Origin: Nocardioides sp.
GTDB taxonomy: Bacteria; Actinomycetota; Actinomycetes; Propionibacteriales; Nocardioidaceae
DNA length: 59,479 nt
Assembly: GCF_014360585.1 (NCBI RefSeq)
Contig: NZ_JACIXG010000026.1
Coordinates: 1 to 59,479, forward strand
Direction: 5' to 3'
Under the pieces are notes generated by a model. It was not told the DNA's origin. It searched no databases and saw only the letters and a program-made list of their open reading frames with translations. The position numbers and the translations under genes are program-made. Of the stretch, positions 26,997 to 37,334 are shown one piece after another. Numbering within the stretch: the stretch's first letter is position 1; every line of letters begins with the position of its first letter.

Positions 26997-27364
26997 CACA
27001 GCACCTCCGGCGCGAGCGAGATGATCTTCATGAACTTCTTGTCGCGCAGCTCACGGCCAACCGGGCCGAAGATGCGGGTGCCTCGCGGCTCGCCGTCGTT
27101 CTTGAGAATGACGGCGGCGTTCTCGTCGAAGCGGATGTACGAGCCGTCAGCGCGGCGGCGCTCCTTGACGGTGCGCACGATGACGGCCTTGACGACGTCA
27201 CCCTTCTTCACGTTGCCACCGGGGATAGCGTCCTTGACGGTGGCGACGATGGTGTCGCCGATGCCGGCGTAGCGACGACCGGAACCGCCGAGCACACGAA
27301 TGCAAAGGATCTCCTTCGCACCAGTGTTGTCGGCGACCTTGAGTCGCGACTCCTGCTGGATCAT
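26996..27364 (-). CDS. rplN: 50S ribosomal protein L14 (uL14)
   Basis: 122 residues, starting [60 protein letters not shown] and [20 protein letters not shown] are canonical. It heads the spc half of the cluster after a 172-bp gap from rpsQ that contains three hairpins and a promoter-like sequence. Confidence 0.99.
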   Translation of the reverse strand: MIQQESRLKVADNTGAKEILCIRVLGGSGRRYAGIGDTIVATVKDAIPGGNVKKGDVVKAVIVRTVKERRRADGSYIRFDENAAVILKNDGEPRGTRIFGPVGRELRDKKFMKIISLAPEVL

Positions 27365-27445
27365 TACTTCTCCTTGTCGAGCTGGTTCTCTCCCCGCTCC
27401 AGGGCGGGTGAGCCTTGCCGAACGTAATGGGATTTGATGGGCACA

Positions 27446-27532
27446 GGCCCAGCGAACAATGGTCGCTGGACCTGCACCCTTTGGTCAATTTGGCGACGTT
27501 TGTCGCCGGCCGGATCCGTCGCGTGTGCGACG
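27446..27532 (-). promoter_or_regulatory. three stem-loops between rpsQ and rplN
   Basis: After the rpsQ stop, in transcription order, come CGTCGC/GCGACG (27517-27532, 4-base loop), GGCGAC/GTCGCC (27492-27507, 4-base loop) and a 9-of-10-bp stem at 27446-27472 with a 7-base loop. No T-run follows any of them. They mark the boundary between the S10 and spc groups and could be terminators, attenuators or processing sites. Confidence 0.55.
27459..27488 (-). promoter_or_regulatory. candidate sigma-70-type promoter for rplN
   Basis: On the minus strand, TTGACC (27483-27488) is followed after exactly 18 bp by GACCAT (27459-27464), an acceptable actinobacterial -10 with A at position 2 and T at position 6. 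It lies about 95 bp upstream of rplN. It overlaps the third hairpin, so the two readings may be alternatives. Confidence 0.35.
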
Positions 27533-27536
27533 AGGA

Positions 27537-27830
27537 TCACTTGGCGCGCTCGACGACCTCGACGAGGCGCCACCGCTTGGTCGCGGACAGCGGCCGGGTC
27601 TCCATGACCAGGACGCGGTCGCCGACGCCGGCGGTGTTCTGCTCGTCGTGAGCCTTGAGCTTGCTGCTGCGGCGCATGACCTTGCCGTAGAGCGGGTGCT
27701 TCACGCGGTCCTCGACCTCGACGACGATGGTCTTGTCCATCTTGTCGCCGACGACGAGGCCCTCGCGCACCTTGCGCGTGTTGCGCTCAGTGCCCTCGGT
27801 GGGCTCTGCCTGGGTGGACTCTGTAGCCAT
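27537..27830 (-). CDS. rpsQ: 30S ribosomal protein S17 (uS17)
   Basis: 97 residues from ATG at 27830 ([20 protein letters not shown]), with a slightly long acidic N-terminus. Core: [39 protein letters not shown] and [20 protein letters not shown]. It is the last gene of the S10 operon proper. Confidence 0.98.
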   Translation of the reverse strand: MATESTQAEPTEGTERNTRKVREGLVVGDKMDKTIVVEVEDRVKHPLYGKVMRRSSKLKAHDEQNTAGVGDRVLVMETRPLSATKRWRLVEVVERAK

Positions 27831-27831
27831 C

Positions 27832-28074
27832 TCAGGCCTCCTCAGTGGTCTCGGCGCCCGGGGCCACGCGGATGCCGAGCTCGCGCTCACGCACCACGGT
27901 GTAGATCCGGGCGATGTCCTTCTTGACGGTGCGGAGCCGACCGTGGCTCTCCAGCTGGCCGGTGGCCGCCTGGAACCGGAGGTTGAACAGCTCCTCCTTC
28001 GCCTCGCGCAGCTTCGCCTCGAGGTCGACGTCGGTGAGCTCGTCCAGCTCGAACGCCTGCAGGGAGTTAGCCAT
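27832..28074 (-). CDS. rpmC: 50S ribosomal protein L29 (uL29)
   Basis: 80 residues. The helical [20 protein letters not shown] and [20 protein letters not shown] are the uL29 hallmark; a short acidic tail (GAETTEEA) follows. It shares its ATG region with the rplP stop and lies one base before rpsQ. It binds at the exit tunnel with L23. Confidence 0.98.
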   Translation of the reverse strand: MANSLQAFELDELTDVDLEAKLREAKEELFNLRFQAATGQLESHGRLRTVKKDIARIYTVVRERELGIRVAPGAETTEEA

Positions 28075-28493
28075 CAGAACTCACCAGCCTCTCGCGTGAT
28101 GAAACGGCACTTCATGGGCAGCTTGTGCATCGCGCGGCGCATGGCCTCGCGAGCCGTGTTCTCGTCGACACCGGAGAGCTCGAACATGACGCGGCCCGGC
28201 TTGACGTTGGCAACCCACCACTCGGGCGAGCCCTTACCGGAACCCATGCGGGTCTCAGCGGGCTTCTTGGTCAGCGGGACGTCGGGGTAGATGTTGATCC
28301 ACACCTTGCCGCCTCGCTTGATGTGACGAGTCATCGCGATACGCGCTGCCTCGATCTGGCGGTTGGTCACGTAGTGACCCTCGATCGCCTGGATGCCGTA
28401 CTCACCAAACGCGAGCTTCGTGCCACCCTTGGCCATACCAGTGCGCTTCGGGTGGTGCTGCTTGCGGTGCTTGACTCGACGGGGCATCAGCAT
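28074..28493 (-). CDS. rplP: 50S ribosomal protein L16 (uL16)
   Basis: 139 residues, starting [60 protein letters not shown] and [20 protein letters not shown] are conserved. It organises the A-site side of the peptidyl-transferase centre. Confidence 0.99.
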   Translation of the reverse strand: MLMPRRVKHRKQHHPKRTGMAKGGTKLAFGEYGIQAIEGHYVTNRQIEAARIAMTRHIKRGGKVWINIYPDVPLTKKPAETRMGSGKGSPEWWVANVKPGRVMFELSGVDENTAREAMRRAMHKLPMKCRFITREAGEF

Positions 28494-28496
28494 GGG

Positions 28497-29324
28497 TCAG
28501 CCCTCCTGGGTCGTGGTCTCGGCGGCGGGAGCCTCAGCGGCAGCCGGCGCCTCAGTCTTCGCCGCGCGGTCAGCGCGGTTCGGGCGGTCACCACGGGTGC
28601 CACGCGACGGACGGTCGTTGCGGCCACCGCGACGATCGTTGCCACCGCGACCCGGGACGCCCGCACGGGCGGCCTGGGCGGCCTGACGCTCAGCGCGCGA
28701 GCCGGAGACCTCGCCCTTGTAGATCCAGACCTTCACGCCGATACGGCCGAAGGTCGTGCGGGCCTCGTAGAAGCCGTAGTCGATGTCGGCACGCAGCGTG
28801 TGCAGCGGAACGCGGCCCTCGCGGTAGAACTCGGTACGCGACATCTCGGCGCCGTTCAGACGACCCGAGCACTGGATCCGGATGCCCTTGGCACCGGAGC
28901 GCATGGTGGTCTGCATGGCCTTGCGCATCGCGCGACGGAACTGCACGCGACCGCTGAGCTGCTCAGCGACACCCTGGGCGACCAGCTGAGCGTCGACCTC
29001 GGGGTTCTTGACCTCGAGGATGTTCAGCTGCACCTGCTTGCCGGTGAGCTTCTCCAACTCGGTCCGGAGGCGGTCGGCCTCGGCGCCGCGGCGGCCGATG
29101 ACGATCCCGGGACGCGCGGTGTGGATGTCCACACGGACGCGGTCACGGGTGCGCTCGATCTCGACCTTGGAGATGCCGGCCCGCTCCATGCCCTTGCTGA
29201 GCAGCTTGCGGATGTTGACGTCCTCGCCGACGTACTCCTTGTACTGCTTGTCGGCGTACCAACGCGACTTGTGGTCGGTCGAGATGCCCAGGCGGAAGCC
29301 GTTCGGGTTGATCTTCTGACCCAT
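28497..29324 (-). CDS. rpsC: 30S ribosomal protein S3 (uS3) with C-terminal extension
   Basis: 275 residues. N-domain [22 protein letters not shown] domain with GxxG loop in [21 protein letters not shown]-domain [20 protein letters not shown]. From about residue 215 a long Arg/Gly-rich and then Ala/Glu/Thr-rich tail follows ([20 protein letters not shown]), typical of actinobacteria and probably disordered. S3 helps form the mRNA helicase at the entry channel. Confidence 0.99.
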   Translation of the reverse strand: MGQKINPNGFRLGISTDHKSRWYADKQYKEYVGEDVNIRKLLSKGMERAGISKVEIERTRDRVRVDIHTARPGIVIGRRGAEADRLRTELEKLTGKQVQLNILEVKNPEVDAQLVAQGVAEQLSGRVQFRRAMRKAMQTTMRSGAKGIRIQCSGRLNGAEMSRTEFYREGRVPLHTLRADIDYGFYEARTTFGRIGVKVWIYKGEVSGSRAERQAAQAARAGVPGRGGNDRRGGRNDRPSRGTRGDRPNRADRAAKTEAPAAAEAPAAETTTQEG

Positions 29325-29743
29325 TACTTCTTACCGCCCTTCTCGACGACGTCGGCCGGCTGCACGACCAGGGTGATGTGCGAGGTCCGCTTGTTGATGC
29401 GGGTCGCACGACCCTGGGCGCGGGGACGCCAGCGCTTCATGGTCGGACCTTCGTCGACCATGGCGACCGAGACGACGAGGTCGTCACGGTCCAGACCCTC
29501 GGCCGACACCGCGTTGGCGATGGCGCTCTCGAGGACCTTGTAGACAGTCTCAGAGGCTGCCTGCGGCGCGAACTGCAGCAGGGACAGGGCCTCGTCGACG
29601 GGCAGACCGCGAACCATGTCGACGACCCGGCGCGCCTTCATCGGAGTGATCCGCACGAAGCGGGCACTCGCGAAGGCACCCGGCTGGTCGCCGAGCAGGG
29701 ACTCGCGGCGGGCGCTTACGCGCACACGCTCGGTGGTGCTCAT
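29324..29743 (-). CDS. rplV: 50S ribosomal protein L22 (uL22)
   Basis: 139 residues. [39 protein letters not shown] and the hairpin tip [20 protein letters not shown] reaching into the exit tunnel are all intact, so no macrolide-resistance deletion is evident. It overlaps rpsC by one base and rpsS by four. Confidence 0.98.
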   Translation of the reverse strand: MSTTERVRVSARRESLLGDQPGAFASARFVRITPMKARRVVDMVRGLPVDEALSLLQFAPQAASETVYKVLESAIANAVSAEGLDRDDLVVSVAMVDEGPTMKRWRPRAQGRATRINKRTSHITLVVQPADVVEKGGKK

Positions 29744-30021
29744 CGACGCCGTCCCTTCCGATCGTCCTTGATGTGACCCTTGAAAGTGCGGGTCGGTGCG
29801 AACTCGCCCAGCTTGTGACCGACCATCGAGTCGGAGACGAAGACCGGGACATGCTTGCGACCGTCGTGCACCGCGATGGTGTGACCGATCATCTCGGGCA
29901 CGATCATCGAGCGGCGCGACCAGGTCTTGATCACGTTGTGGGTGCCCTTCTCGTTCTCGGCGTCGACCTTCTTCTGAAGGTGATCGTCGATGAAGGGGCC
30001 CTTCTTCAGGCTGCGAGGCAT
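29740..30021 (-). CDS. rpsS: 30S ribosomal protein S19 (uS19)
   Basis: 93 residues, starting [56 protein letters not shown] and the basic tail DDRKGRRR are canonical. It pairs with S13 in the 30S head. Confidence 0.99.
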   Translation of the reverse strand: MPRSLKKGPFIDDHLQKKVDAENEKGTHNVIKTWSRRSMIVPEMIGHTIAVHDGRKHVPVFVSDSMVGHKLGEFAPTRTFKGHIKDDRKGRRR

Positions 30022-30024
30022 TGC

Positions 30025-30861
<837 letters not shown>

Positions 30862-30877
30862 GTTCAGTCAGTCCTTC

Positions 30878-31174
30878 TCACGCGCCGAAGATATCGATGC
30901 GGTCGCCCTCAGCCAGGGAGACGATCGCGCGCTTGGTGTCGGGGCGCTTGCCCAGGCCGTAACGAGTACGACGGGCCTTGCCCTTGCGGTTGATCGTGTT
31001 GACCGAGGTCACCTTGACGTCGAACACCTTCTCGACCGCGATCTTGATCTCGGTCTTGTTCGCGTCAGGGCGAACGACGAAGGTGTACTTGTTCTGGTCG
31101 AGGAGGCCGTAGCTCTTCTCGGAGACCACGGGCGCGATCAGGATGTCGCGGGGGTCGTAGTGCAGCGTGCTCAC
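30878..31174 (-). CDS. rplW: 50S ribosomal protein L23 (uL23)
   Basis: 98 residues. [40 protein letters not shown] and [20 protein letters not shown]. It is the docking site for trigger factor and SRP at the tunnel exit. It overlaps rplD by 4 bp (GTGA/ATGA type). Confidence 0.99.
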   Translation of the reverse strand: MSTLHYDPRDILIAPVVSEKSYGLLDQNKYTFVVRPDANKTEIKIAVEKVFDVKVTSVNTINRKGKARRTRYGLGKRPDTKRAIVSLAEGDRIDIFGA

Positions 31175-32070
31175 TTGTCAGCCTCCTCAGCCTTCTTCTT
31201 GCCGGCCTCGACGAAGCCTGCGGCGATGGCGTCCTCGGCGGACTTGAAGTAGAACTCCGCCTTGGTGGACTCGTACCAACGGCCGCCCGGGGCGTGGAAC
31301 TTCTTGTCCTTGCCCTTGACGTTGCCCTTGATCTCGAAGCCCTCGGGAGCCGAGCCGTCCTCGAGCGGCGCGACAGCGCCCTCGGGGAGGTCGTTCTCGT
31401 CGGCGGGCTCGACAGCGGCCTTCTTGCTCGCGTCCTTCTCGACCTCACCGATGGTGACGGTCTCCTTGGCAGCGACGACCGGCTTGCCCGAGACGAAGAT
31501 CTCGTAGGCCGGCTTGGAGAAGACAACATCGTCGGAGACGAGGACGTCGTAGGTGTTGAGCTGGTCGGCCCAGAGCAGGTGAACCTCGGGCACGTTGCGC
31601 AGGCTCAGCGCGGCGACGGACTCGGAGCGGTCCAGGACGACGAGGTAACGCTTGACGTCCGAGATCGCCTTGAGGGCGGTCAGCGCGGTCTTGGTCGAGG
31701 GCGCCTCGAGGGCGAACTCGGCGACGTGGATCTGGCCGGCACGTGCCCGGTCGGAGAGGGCTCCGCGGAGAGCCGCGGCCTTCATCTTCTTGGGGGTGCG
31801 CTGGCTGTAGTCACGCGGCTGCGGGCCGTGGACGATGCCACCACCGGCGAACTGCGGCGCACGGGTCGAACCCTGGCGGGCGCGACCGGTGCCCTTCTGC
31901 TTGTAGGGCTTGCGGCCACCGCCGCGGACTTCGCCGCGGGTCTTGGTGGAGTGCGTGCCCTGGCGTGCAGCAGCCTGCTGCGCGACGACGACCTGGTGGA
32001 TCAGCGGGATGTTGACCTCAACATCGAAGATCTCAGCCGGGAAGTCGACCTTGACGGTCTTGATAGCCAT
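31171..32070 (-). CDS. rplD: 50S ribosomal protein L4 (uL4) with an extra C-terminal domain
   Basis: 299 residues, about 80 longer than a typical uL4. Residues 1 to ~215 are normal uL4 ([60 protein letters not shown]). After an acidic linker ([20 protein letters not shown]) comes a ~50-residue module: [39 protein letters not shown], then AAGF. This matches the IKGN...HxPG..Y..T.aE..F.s.eeA.aAGF pattern of the small 'sunset' domain found at the C-termini of actinobacterial secreted or membrane proteins. Its role on a ribosomal protein is unknown. In E. coli L4 represses the S10 operon. Confidence 0.97.
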   Translation of the reverse strand: MAIKTVKVDFPAEIFDVEVNIPLIHQVVVAQQAAARQGTHSTKTRGEVRGGGRKPYKQKGTGRARQGSTRAPQFAGGGIVHGPQPRDYSQRTPKKMKAAALRGALSDRARAGQIHVAEFALEAPSTKTALTALKAISDVKRYLVVLDRSESVAALSLRNVPEVHLLWADQLNTYDVLVSDDVVFSKPAYEIFVSGKPVVAAKETVTIGEVEKDASKKAAVEPADENDLPEGAVAPLEDGSAPEGFEIKGNVKGKDKKFHAPGGRWYESTKAEFYFKSAEDAIAAGFVEAGKKKAEEADK

Positions 32071-32072
32071 GA

Positions 32073-32729
32073 TCAGGCCTCCAGCTTCTTAGCAGCCGAG
32101 CGGAGGACCACGAGACCACCCTTGGGGCCAGGAATGGCGCCCTTGACCAGGATGAGGCCCTTCTCGGTGTCGACGGCGTGCACGGTCAGGTTCTGGGTGG
32201 TGACGGTGTCAGTACCCATGTGACCGGCCATGCGGACGCCCTTGAAGACGCGACCGGGCGTGGCGCAAGCGCCGATCGATCCCGGCTTGCGGTGGTTGCG
32301 GTGAGCACCGTGGGAGGCACCGACGCCGTGGAAGCCGTGACGCTTCATGACACCCGCGAAACCCTTGCCCTTCGAGGTGCCCGTCACGTCGATCTCCTCG
32401 CCGATGGCGAAGGTGTCGACGGGGAGCTCCTGGCCGGCGGCGTAGGACGCGGCGTCGGCGGTGCGGATCTCAGCCAGGTGACGGCGCGGCGTGGTGCCGG
32501 CCTTCACGAACTGGCCGGCGCCCGGCTTGTTCACCTTGCGGCCGTCGATCTCGCCGTAGCCGATCTGCACGGCGTTGTAGCCGTCGACCTCGGGGGTGCG
32601 GACCTGCGTCACGACGTTGGTGTTCGCCGCGATGACGGTCACAGGGACGACGATGTTGTTCTCGTCCCACAGCTGGGTCATGCCGAGCTTGGTGCCCAGG
32701 AGACCCTTCACGTTGCGTTCGATCGTCAT
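32073..32729 (-). CDS. rplC: 50S ribosomal protein L3 (uL3)
   Basis: 218 residues from ATG at 32729 ([20 protein letters not shown]). The central loop [20 protein letters not shown] and [20 protein letters not shown] reaches toward the peptidyl-transferase centre. It lies two bases upstream of rplD. A longer in-frame extension upstream overlaps rpsJ and is rejected. Confidence 0.99.
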   Translation of the reverse strand: MTIERNVKGLLGTKLGMTQLWDENNIVVPVTVIAANTNVVTQVRTPEVDGYNAVQIGYGEIDGRKVNKPGAGQFVKAGTTPRRHLAEIRTADAASYAAGQELPVDTFAIGEEIDVTGTSKGKGFAGVMKRHGFHGVGASHGAHRNHRKPGSIGACATPGRVFKGVRMAGHMGTDTVTTQNLTVHAVDTEKGLILVKGAIPGPKGGLVVLRSAAKKLEA

Positions 32730-32739
32730 GTCGTCAACC

Positions 32740-33048
32740 TCAGAGCTTGATCTCGATGTCGACACCAGCAGGCAGGTCGAGCCGCATGAGGGAGTCAACA
32801 GTCTTCGGGGTCGGGTCGATGATGTCGATGAGGCGCTTGTGGGTGCGCATCTCGAAGTGCTCGCGCGAGTCCTTGTACTTGTGGGGCGAGCGGATGACGC
32901 AGTACACGTTCTTCTCGGTCGGCAGCGGCACCGGGCCGGCGACCTTGGCACCCGTACGGGTGACCGTGTCCACGATCTTTCGCGCCGAGGTGTCGATCAC
33001 CTCGTGGTCATAGGCCTTGAGCCTGATGCGGATCTTCTGTCCCGCCAT
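32740..33048 (-). CDS. rpsJ: 30S ribosomal protein S10 (uS10, NusE)
   Basis: 102 residues: [60 protein letters not shown]. It is a 30S head protein and also the NusE transcription antitermination factor. It is the first gene of the S10 operon. The ~430 bp upstream hold its promoter and leader. Confidence 0.99.
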   Translation of the reverse strand: MAGQKIRIRLKAYDHEVIDTSARKIVDTVTRTGAKVAGPVPLPTEKNVYCVIRSPHKYKDSREHFEMRTHKRLIDIIDPTPKTVDSLMRLDLPAGVDIEIKL

Positions 33049-33475
33049 CTGTCTCTCTCGTCCTTCTTGGTCAGCGTGCCGCGTGCTACAGGCTTCCTCC
33101 GGCTGAGTCGGCCCGGTTGCTCACCTCTGGCTCCGACCCCCGCGGTCGGGCGTGTCGCGGATGATGTTCAGAGGAACACCAATGCAAACAACGCCGACGT
33201 CACGTCGGGACTTTCACCATCAGCTTCACTGGAACCACGCCTTCGGGATGGGCACACGGCGACCACAGACCACATCCGGACAGGCTGACAGCCTGCTCAG
33301 GTGACGCGATTCAGTAGTCAAGGTGTGCGCACCCCAGCGAACGTTCACTGGAGCAACCAGAGAATCTTGGCACGCGTACGCAGGTGGCTCCAAATCAACG
33401 ATGTCCTCTGGGTCGCTCTGAGAGGATGCCCCCAACCGAGCGAGATCGCCGGTCGTCGTGACGAGGAGCATCAGG
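33049..33475 (-). promoter_or_regulatory. S10 operon upstream region and leader (no gene)
   Basis: About 430 bp without a convincing gene, between rpsJ (minus) and the divergent membrane gene. At 33144-33158 lies GGTCGGGCGTGTCGC (plus-strand reading), identical to a 15-mer upstream of rpsL. It overlaps a small hairpin, CCGACC/GGTCGG (33133-33149). A weak promoter candidate for rpsJ is TTGGAG-18 bp-CAAGAT (33364-33393, minus strand). If that is used, the leader would be about 300 nt and contain the 15-mer. Confidence 0.5.
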
Positions 33476-34582
33476 ATGTCAGGAGCGTGGCCACCCCCAC
33501 CGGGTGAGCAACCTCAGCAGGGTGCGGCCGACCCGTCCACCCCTCCCCCACCGGGCCAGCCGGCGCACCCTCAGCAGGTGCATCCTCACCCCGCCCAACC
33601 GACGTGGACGCAGCCGCTGCCCCCTGCCCACAAGCCAGGAGCGATCCCGCTGCGCCCGCTGGGCCTCGGCGACATCCTCGACGGCGCCTTCCGGCTCGTC
33701 CGTTTCAACCCGGGCGCCACGGTCGGCGCCTCGGTCCTCGTGGCCGCGGTGGCGATGGCCATCCCGCTGGGGGTGAGCGCGGCGATGACCTTCTCCGGCG
33801 ACAGCCTGGATTGGTTCGGGGCCACCCTCGAGGACCCCGACTACGCGCCCAGCAATTCCGAGATCCTCAGCATCGTGGCGGCCGTCGGCTCCCTCGTCCT
33901 CGGCACGATCCTGCAGGTGATCGGCGCGATCCTTGTCGCCGGGATGATCTCCCACGTGGCCCACGCCGCCGCGATCGGCCGCAAGCTCACCCTCGGCCAG
34001 GCCTGGACAGCGACCCACGGCAACCGCTGGCGGCTGATCGGGCTCGCGCTGCTGACCACGCTGGTCTTCATCCTGGTCCTGGCGGTCGCGATCACGCCCG
34101 TGGTCGTGGCCGCCGTGGTCGTCGACAGCCCCGTCCCGGCCATCCTGGTCGGGATCCTGATGTTCCTGCTGCTGATCGCGGTCTTCCTCTTCCTGACGGT
34201 GCGGCTCTACCTGCTCTCGGTGCCGTCGCTGATGCTCGAGAACACCGGTGTCTTCGGCGCCATCGGCCGGGCCTGGCGGCTGTCGGCACGCCAGTTCTGG
34301 CGACTCTTCGGGATCTGGCTGCTGGCCAGCATCATCGTCGGCTTCGTCTCCCAGATCGTCGCCTTCCCGATCAGCATGGTCGCCAGCGTGGTCGGCGTCG
34401 TTCAGCCGGACCTCTACTTCTTCGCGACCATCGCCGGCAGCGCCGTCTCGACCGTCGTCGCTGCCGCGATCGTGGCTCCGTTCAGCGGCGCGGTGACCAA
34501 CCTGCAGTATCTCGACCAGCGTATCCGCAAGGAGTCCTACGAGGTCGAGCTGATGGAGCAGGCCGGGCTGCTGAGCAGATGA
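33476..34582 (+). CDS. membrane protein resembling the GDPD membrane domain family
   Basis: 368 residues. Cytosolic Pro/Gln/His-rich N-terminus (PPPPGEQPQQG onward), then IPLRPLGLGDILDGAFRLVR, a motif common to actinobacterial 'glycerophosphoryl diester phosphodiesterase membrane domain' proteins, and about six transmembrane helices. There is no phosphodiesterase catalytic domain. ATG at 33476 is chosen because GAGGA lies ~8 bp upstream; a GTG at 33458 is rejected. It is the first gene of a translationally coupled chain with the DUF4129, DUF4350 and MoxR genes. Its function is unknown. Confidence 0.88.
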   Translation: MSGAWPPPPGEQPQQGAADPSTPPPPGQPAHPQQVHPHPAQPTWTQPLPPAHKPGAIPLRPLGLGDILDGAFRLVRFNPGATVGASVLVAAVAMAIPLGVSAAMTFSGDSLDWFGATLEDPDYAPSNSEILSIVAAVGSLVLGTILQVIGAILVAGMISHVAHAAAIGRKLTLGQAWTATHGNRWRLIGLALLTTLVFILVLAVAITPVVVAAVVVDSPVPAILVGILMFLLLIAVFLFLTVRLYLLSVPSLMLENTGVFGAIGRAWRLSARQFWRLFGIWLLASIIVGFVSQIVAFPISMVASVVGVVQPDLYFFATIAGSAVSTVVAAAIVAPFSGAVTNLQYLDQRIRKESYEVELMEQAGLLSR

Positions 34583-35187
34583 TCCTCCTACAGACACCTC
34601 CACTGGATCCGTCGCCCGAGGAGGGTCGCTCCTGGCTCCGGCGCGAGCTGGCCGACCCGGAGTACCACGAGCTCGACCTCGTCGAGCAGATCCTGCGTTG
34701 GATCGAGCGCACCCTGTCCGGTGGCATCCCGTCAGCGGGCGACGTGCCGTGGGCGCAGACCGTCGCCGCCATGGTCGTCTTCGCGGTGATCCTGGTCGGG
34801 CTCGGCCTGCTGGTCTCACGCGCCCGCCGCAGTCCGCGGGCAGCCCGCGACCGCGACGGGGACGTGCTCACCGACGAGTCGCTGTCGGCGGCCGCCCTCC
34901 GGGAGCGGGCCGAGGCTGCGTACGCGTCAGGGGACCATGGCGCCGCCGTGATCGACGGTTTCCGGGCGCTGGCCAGGCGTCAGGTCGAGCGCGGCCGGCT
35001 CGCGGAGGACCTGGGGCTGACCGCGGCCGAGGTCGCGGCGAGCCTGGAGCGGGAGATGTCGCTCGATGGCCGGGCCGGCCGGGCCGCGGAGCTGTTCAAC
35101 GAGGTGCTCTACGGCAATCACCCCGCCACGCGTGAGCAGGCCGAGGGCGTGCTGGCTCTCGAGCAGGAGCTGGCGGTGAGCCGATGA
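34579..35187 (+). CDS. DUF4129 domain membrane protein
   Basis: 202 residues. One transmembrane helix near residues 60-82 (AAMVVFAVILVGLGLLVSRA) and a cytosolic C-terminal DUF4129 domain (ALRERAEAAYASGDHGAAVI, ALARRQVERGRLAEDLGLTA, FNEVLYGNHPATREQAEGVL). ATGA overlaps with both the gene before and the gene after give tight coupling. DUF4129 proteins are regular partners of MoxR/DUF58 clusters. No enzymatic residues are evident. Confidence 0.9.
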   Translation: MILLQTPPLDPSPEEGRSWLRRELADPEYHELDLVEQILRWIERTLSGGIPSAGDVPWAQTVAAMVVFAVILVGLGLLVSRARRSPRAARDRDGDVLTDESLSAAALRERAEAAYASGDHGAAVIDGFRALARRQVERGRLAEDLGLTAAEVAASLEREMSLDGRAGRAAELFNEVLYGNHPATREQAEGVLALEQELAVSR

Positions 35188-36347
35188 GCACCACGACCGA
35201 CGAGGTCTCGACAGGCTCGACCACCGGGCGGCCAGGCTCGACCACCGGCTCGGCCGGCTGGTTCCGCCGGCACCGTCCGTTGCTGGCTGTCACGCTGGCC
35301 TTCGTGGTCGCGGTCACCCTGGCCTACATCGCGACGCCGAAGGGCGGGGAGTCCTTCGCCCCCTACGACCCCGAGAGCCCCGATCCCGACGGCACCCGGG
35401 CGCTGGTCCGGGTGCTCGAGGACCACGGGGTCGAGATCGACGTCGTCCGGTCCGCCAAGCGACTCGAGAGCGCCGAGATCGGACAGGACACGACGGTCTT
35501 CGTGACCGGCACCGACGCGCTCGGCAAGAACACCGCCACCAGGCTGCGCGACCGCACCGACGACGCCGACCTGATCCTCTCCGACCCCCCGCCTTACGTC
35601 TCGGCGATGCTCGACATCCCCTACGCGCTCTCCCAGACGCCCGAGACGATCGAGGCGGACTGCGACGACCCGCGCTGGGAGGGACTCAGCATCCAGGCCG
35701 ACGCGGTCACCGCGTACGACGCCGGCTCCTGCTTCCCGCACGAGGGCGGTGCGGTGCTCGCGCCCGCCGACGGGCTCACCGTCTGGGGCGCGCCACAGGT
35801 GCTGACCAACGACCAGATCCTGCGGGCGGACAACGCCGCGGTGGCGCTGCGGCTGCTGGGCGGCAACGACCGCCTGGTCTGGTACATCCCCTCCTTCGAC
35901 GACCTCGCTCCCGACGAGACCCACTCCGCCGGGTCGCTGCTGCCGGACTGGATCAGGCCGGCCCTGTGGATCCTGCTGCTCGCGGTCGTGGCCTTCGCGC
36001 TCGCCCGCGGGCGACGGCTGGGTCCGCTGGCGGTGGAGCCGCTGCCGGTCCATGTCCGCGCCGCGGAGACCACCCGCAGCCTGGGCAGGCTCTACCGCCG
36101 CTCCGGCGACCGCGCCCACGCAGCGACGACGCTTCGGCACGCCGCCCGCGCCCGCCTCGCCCGGCGGCTGCGGCTGGACCGCGATGCCAGCACGGAGGCC
36201 GTCGTACGCGCCGTCGTCCATCGCACCGGACGATCCGACCTCGAGGTCTCCGCGCTGCTCACCGACTCTCCGATGAAGAACGACCAGGACCTGATCACGC
36301 TGGCCAACGCGCTGGCGGCCCTTGAGGAAGAGGTACGACACCCATGA
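35184..36347 (+). CDS. DUF4350 domain membrane protein
   Basis: 387 residues. One N-terminal transmembrane helix (about 33-52), then an extracytoplasmic domain starting GESFAPYDPESPDPDGTRAL with a GATase/ThuA-like fold annotated DUF4350. A second helix follows (ALWILLLAVVAFALARG, about 260-278), then a cytosolic helical tail (SLGRLYRRSGDRAHAATTLR). It corresponds by position to M. tuberculosis Rv3691. It is coupled to MoxR by an ATGA overlap. Confidence 0.9.
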   Translation: MSTTTDEVSTGSTTGRPGSTTGSAGWFRRHRPLLAVTLAFVVAVTLAYIATPKGGESFAPYDPESPDPDGTRALVRVLEDHGVEIDVVRSAKRLESAEIGQDTTVFVTGTDALGKNTATRLRDRTDDADLILSDPPPYVSAMLDIPYALSQTPETIEADCDDPRWEGLSIQADAVTAYDAGSCFPHEGGAVLAPADGLTVWGAPQVLTNDQILRADNAAVALRLLGGNDRLVWYIPSFDDLAPDETHSAGSLLPDWIRPALWILLLAVVAFALARGRRLGPLAVEPLPVHVRAAETTRSLGRLYRRSGDRAHAATTLRHAARARLARRLRLDRDASTEAVVRAVVHRTGRSDLEVSALLTDSPMKNDQDLITLANALAALEEEVRHP

Positions 36348-37327
36348 CCCAATCCGAGACCATGTCCCACGTGTCGCCAGACGCCGCGCGCGAGCGCCTC
36401 ACCGCGGTCAGGGCCGAGGTCGCCAAGGCGGTCGTCGGGCAGGATGCCGCGGTCTCCGGGCTGCTGGTCGCCCTGGCGTGCGGCGGCCACGTGCTCATGG
36501 AGGGCGTGCCCGGCACCGCCAAGACCCTGCTGGTGCGGTCGCTGTCGGCGGCGCTCTCCGTGGAGACCCGGCGGGTGCAGTTCACCCCCGACCTGATGCC
36601 CGGTGACATCACCGGTTCGATGGTGGTCGAGTCCTCCCACGGCTCGCTGACGTTCCGGGAAGGACCGGTCTTCACCAACCTGCTCCTCGCCGACGAGATC
36701 AACCGCACCCCGCCGAAGACGCAGTCGGCGCTGCTCGAGGCGATGGAGGAGGGGCAGGTCTCGGTCGACGGGGTCACCCGGCCGCTGCCGAAGCCGTTCC
36801 TGGTGGCCGCGACCCAGAACCCCATCGAGTACGAGGGCGTCTACCCGCTCCCCGAGGCTCAGCTGGACCGGTTCCTGCTCAAGGTCGTCCTGCCCGTGCC
36901 CGAGCGCGCCGACGAGGTGCAGATCCTCACCCGACACGCCTCCGGCTTCGACCCGCGCGACGTCGCCGCTGCCGGGGTCACGGCAGTGGCGTCGGGCGCC
37001 GACATCGAGGCCGCCCGCCGGTTGGTCGGCTCGGTCCAGGTCTCCCCCGAGGTCACCGGCTACATCGTCGACATCGCCCGGGCGACCCGCGAGTCCCCGT
37101 CGCTGTCCGCCGGGGTGTCGCCGCGTGGCGCCACCGCGCTGCTCCGCGCCGCGCGCGCCTGGGCGTGGCTCGCGGGTCGTGACTTCGTCACCCCGGACGA
37201 TGTGAAGTCGCTGGCCCACGCCACTCTCGCCCACCGACTGGCCCTGCGCCCCGAGGCCGAGCTCGAGGGCGTCCAGGTCTCCCAGGTCCTCTCCTCCGCC
37301 ATCGGCGCCGTCCCCGTCCCCCGATGA
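36344..37327 (+). CDS. MoxR-family AAA+ ATPase
   Basis: 327 residues. Walker A variant EGVPGTAKTLLVRS, Walker B LLLADEINRTPPKTQSALLE, sensor 1 VAATQNPIEYEGVYPLPEAQ and arginine-finger DRFLLKVVLPVP. MoxR ATPases act as chaperone-like activators, usually with the VWA- or DUF58-type partner encoded next door. By synteny it matches moxR2 (Rv3692) of M. tuberculosis. Confidence 0.95.
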   Translation: MTQSETMSHVSPDAARERLTAVRAEVAKAVVGQDAAVSGLLVALACGGHVLMEGVPGTAKTLLVRSLSAALSVETRRVQFTPDLMPGDITGSMVVESSHGSLTFREGPVFTNLLLADEINRTPPKTQSALLEAMEEGQVSVDGVTRPLPKPFLVAATQNPIEYEGVYPLPEAQLDRFLLKVVLPVPERADEVQILTRHASGFDPRDVAAAGVTAVASGADIEAARRLVGSVQVSPEVTGYIVDIARATRESPSLSAGVSPRGATALLRAARAWAWLAGRDFVTPDDVKSLAHATLAHRLALRPEAELEGVQVSQVLSSAIGAVPVPR

Positions 37328-37334
37328 CCATGCC

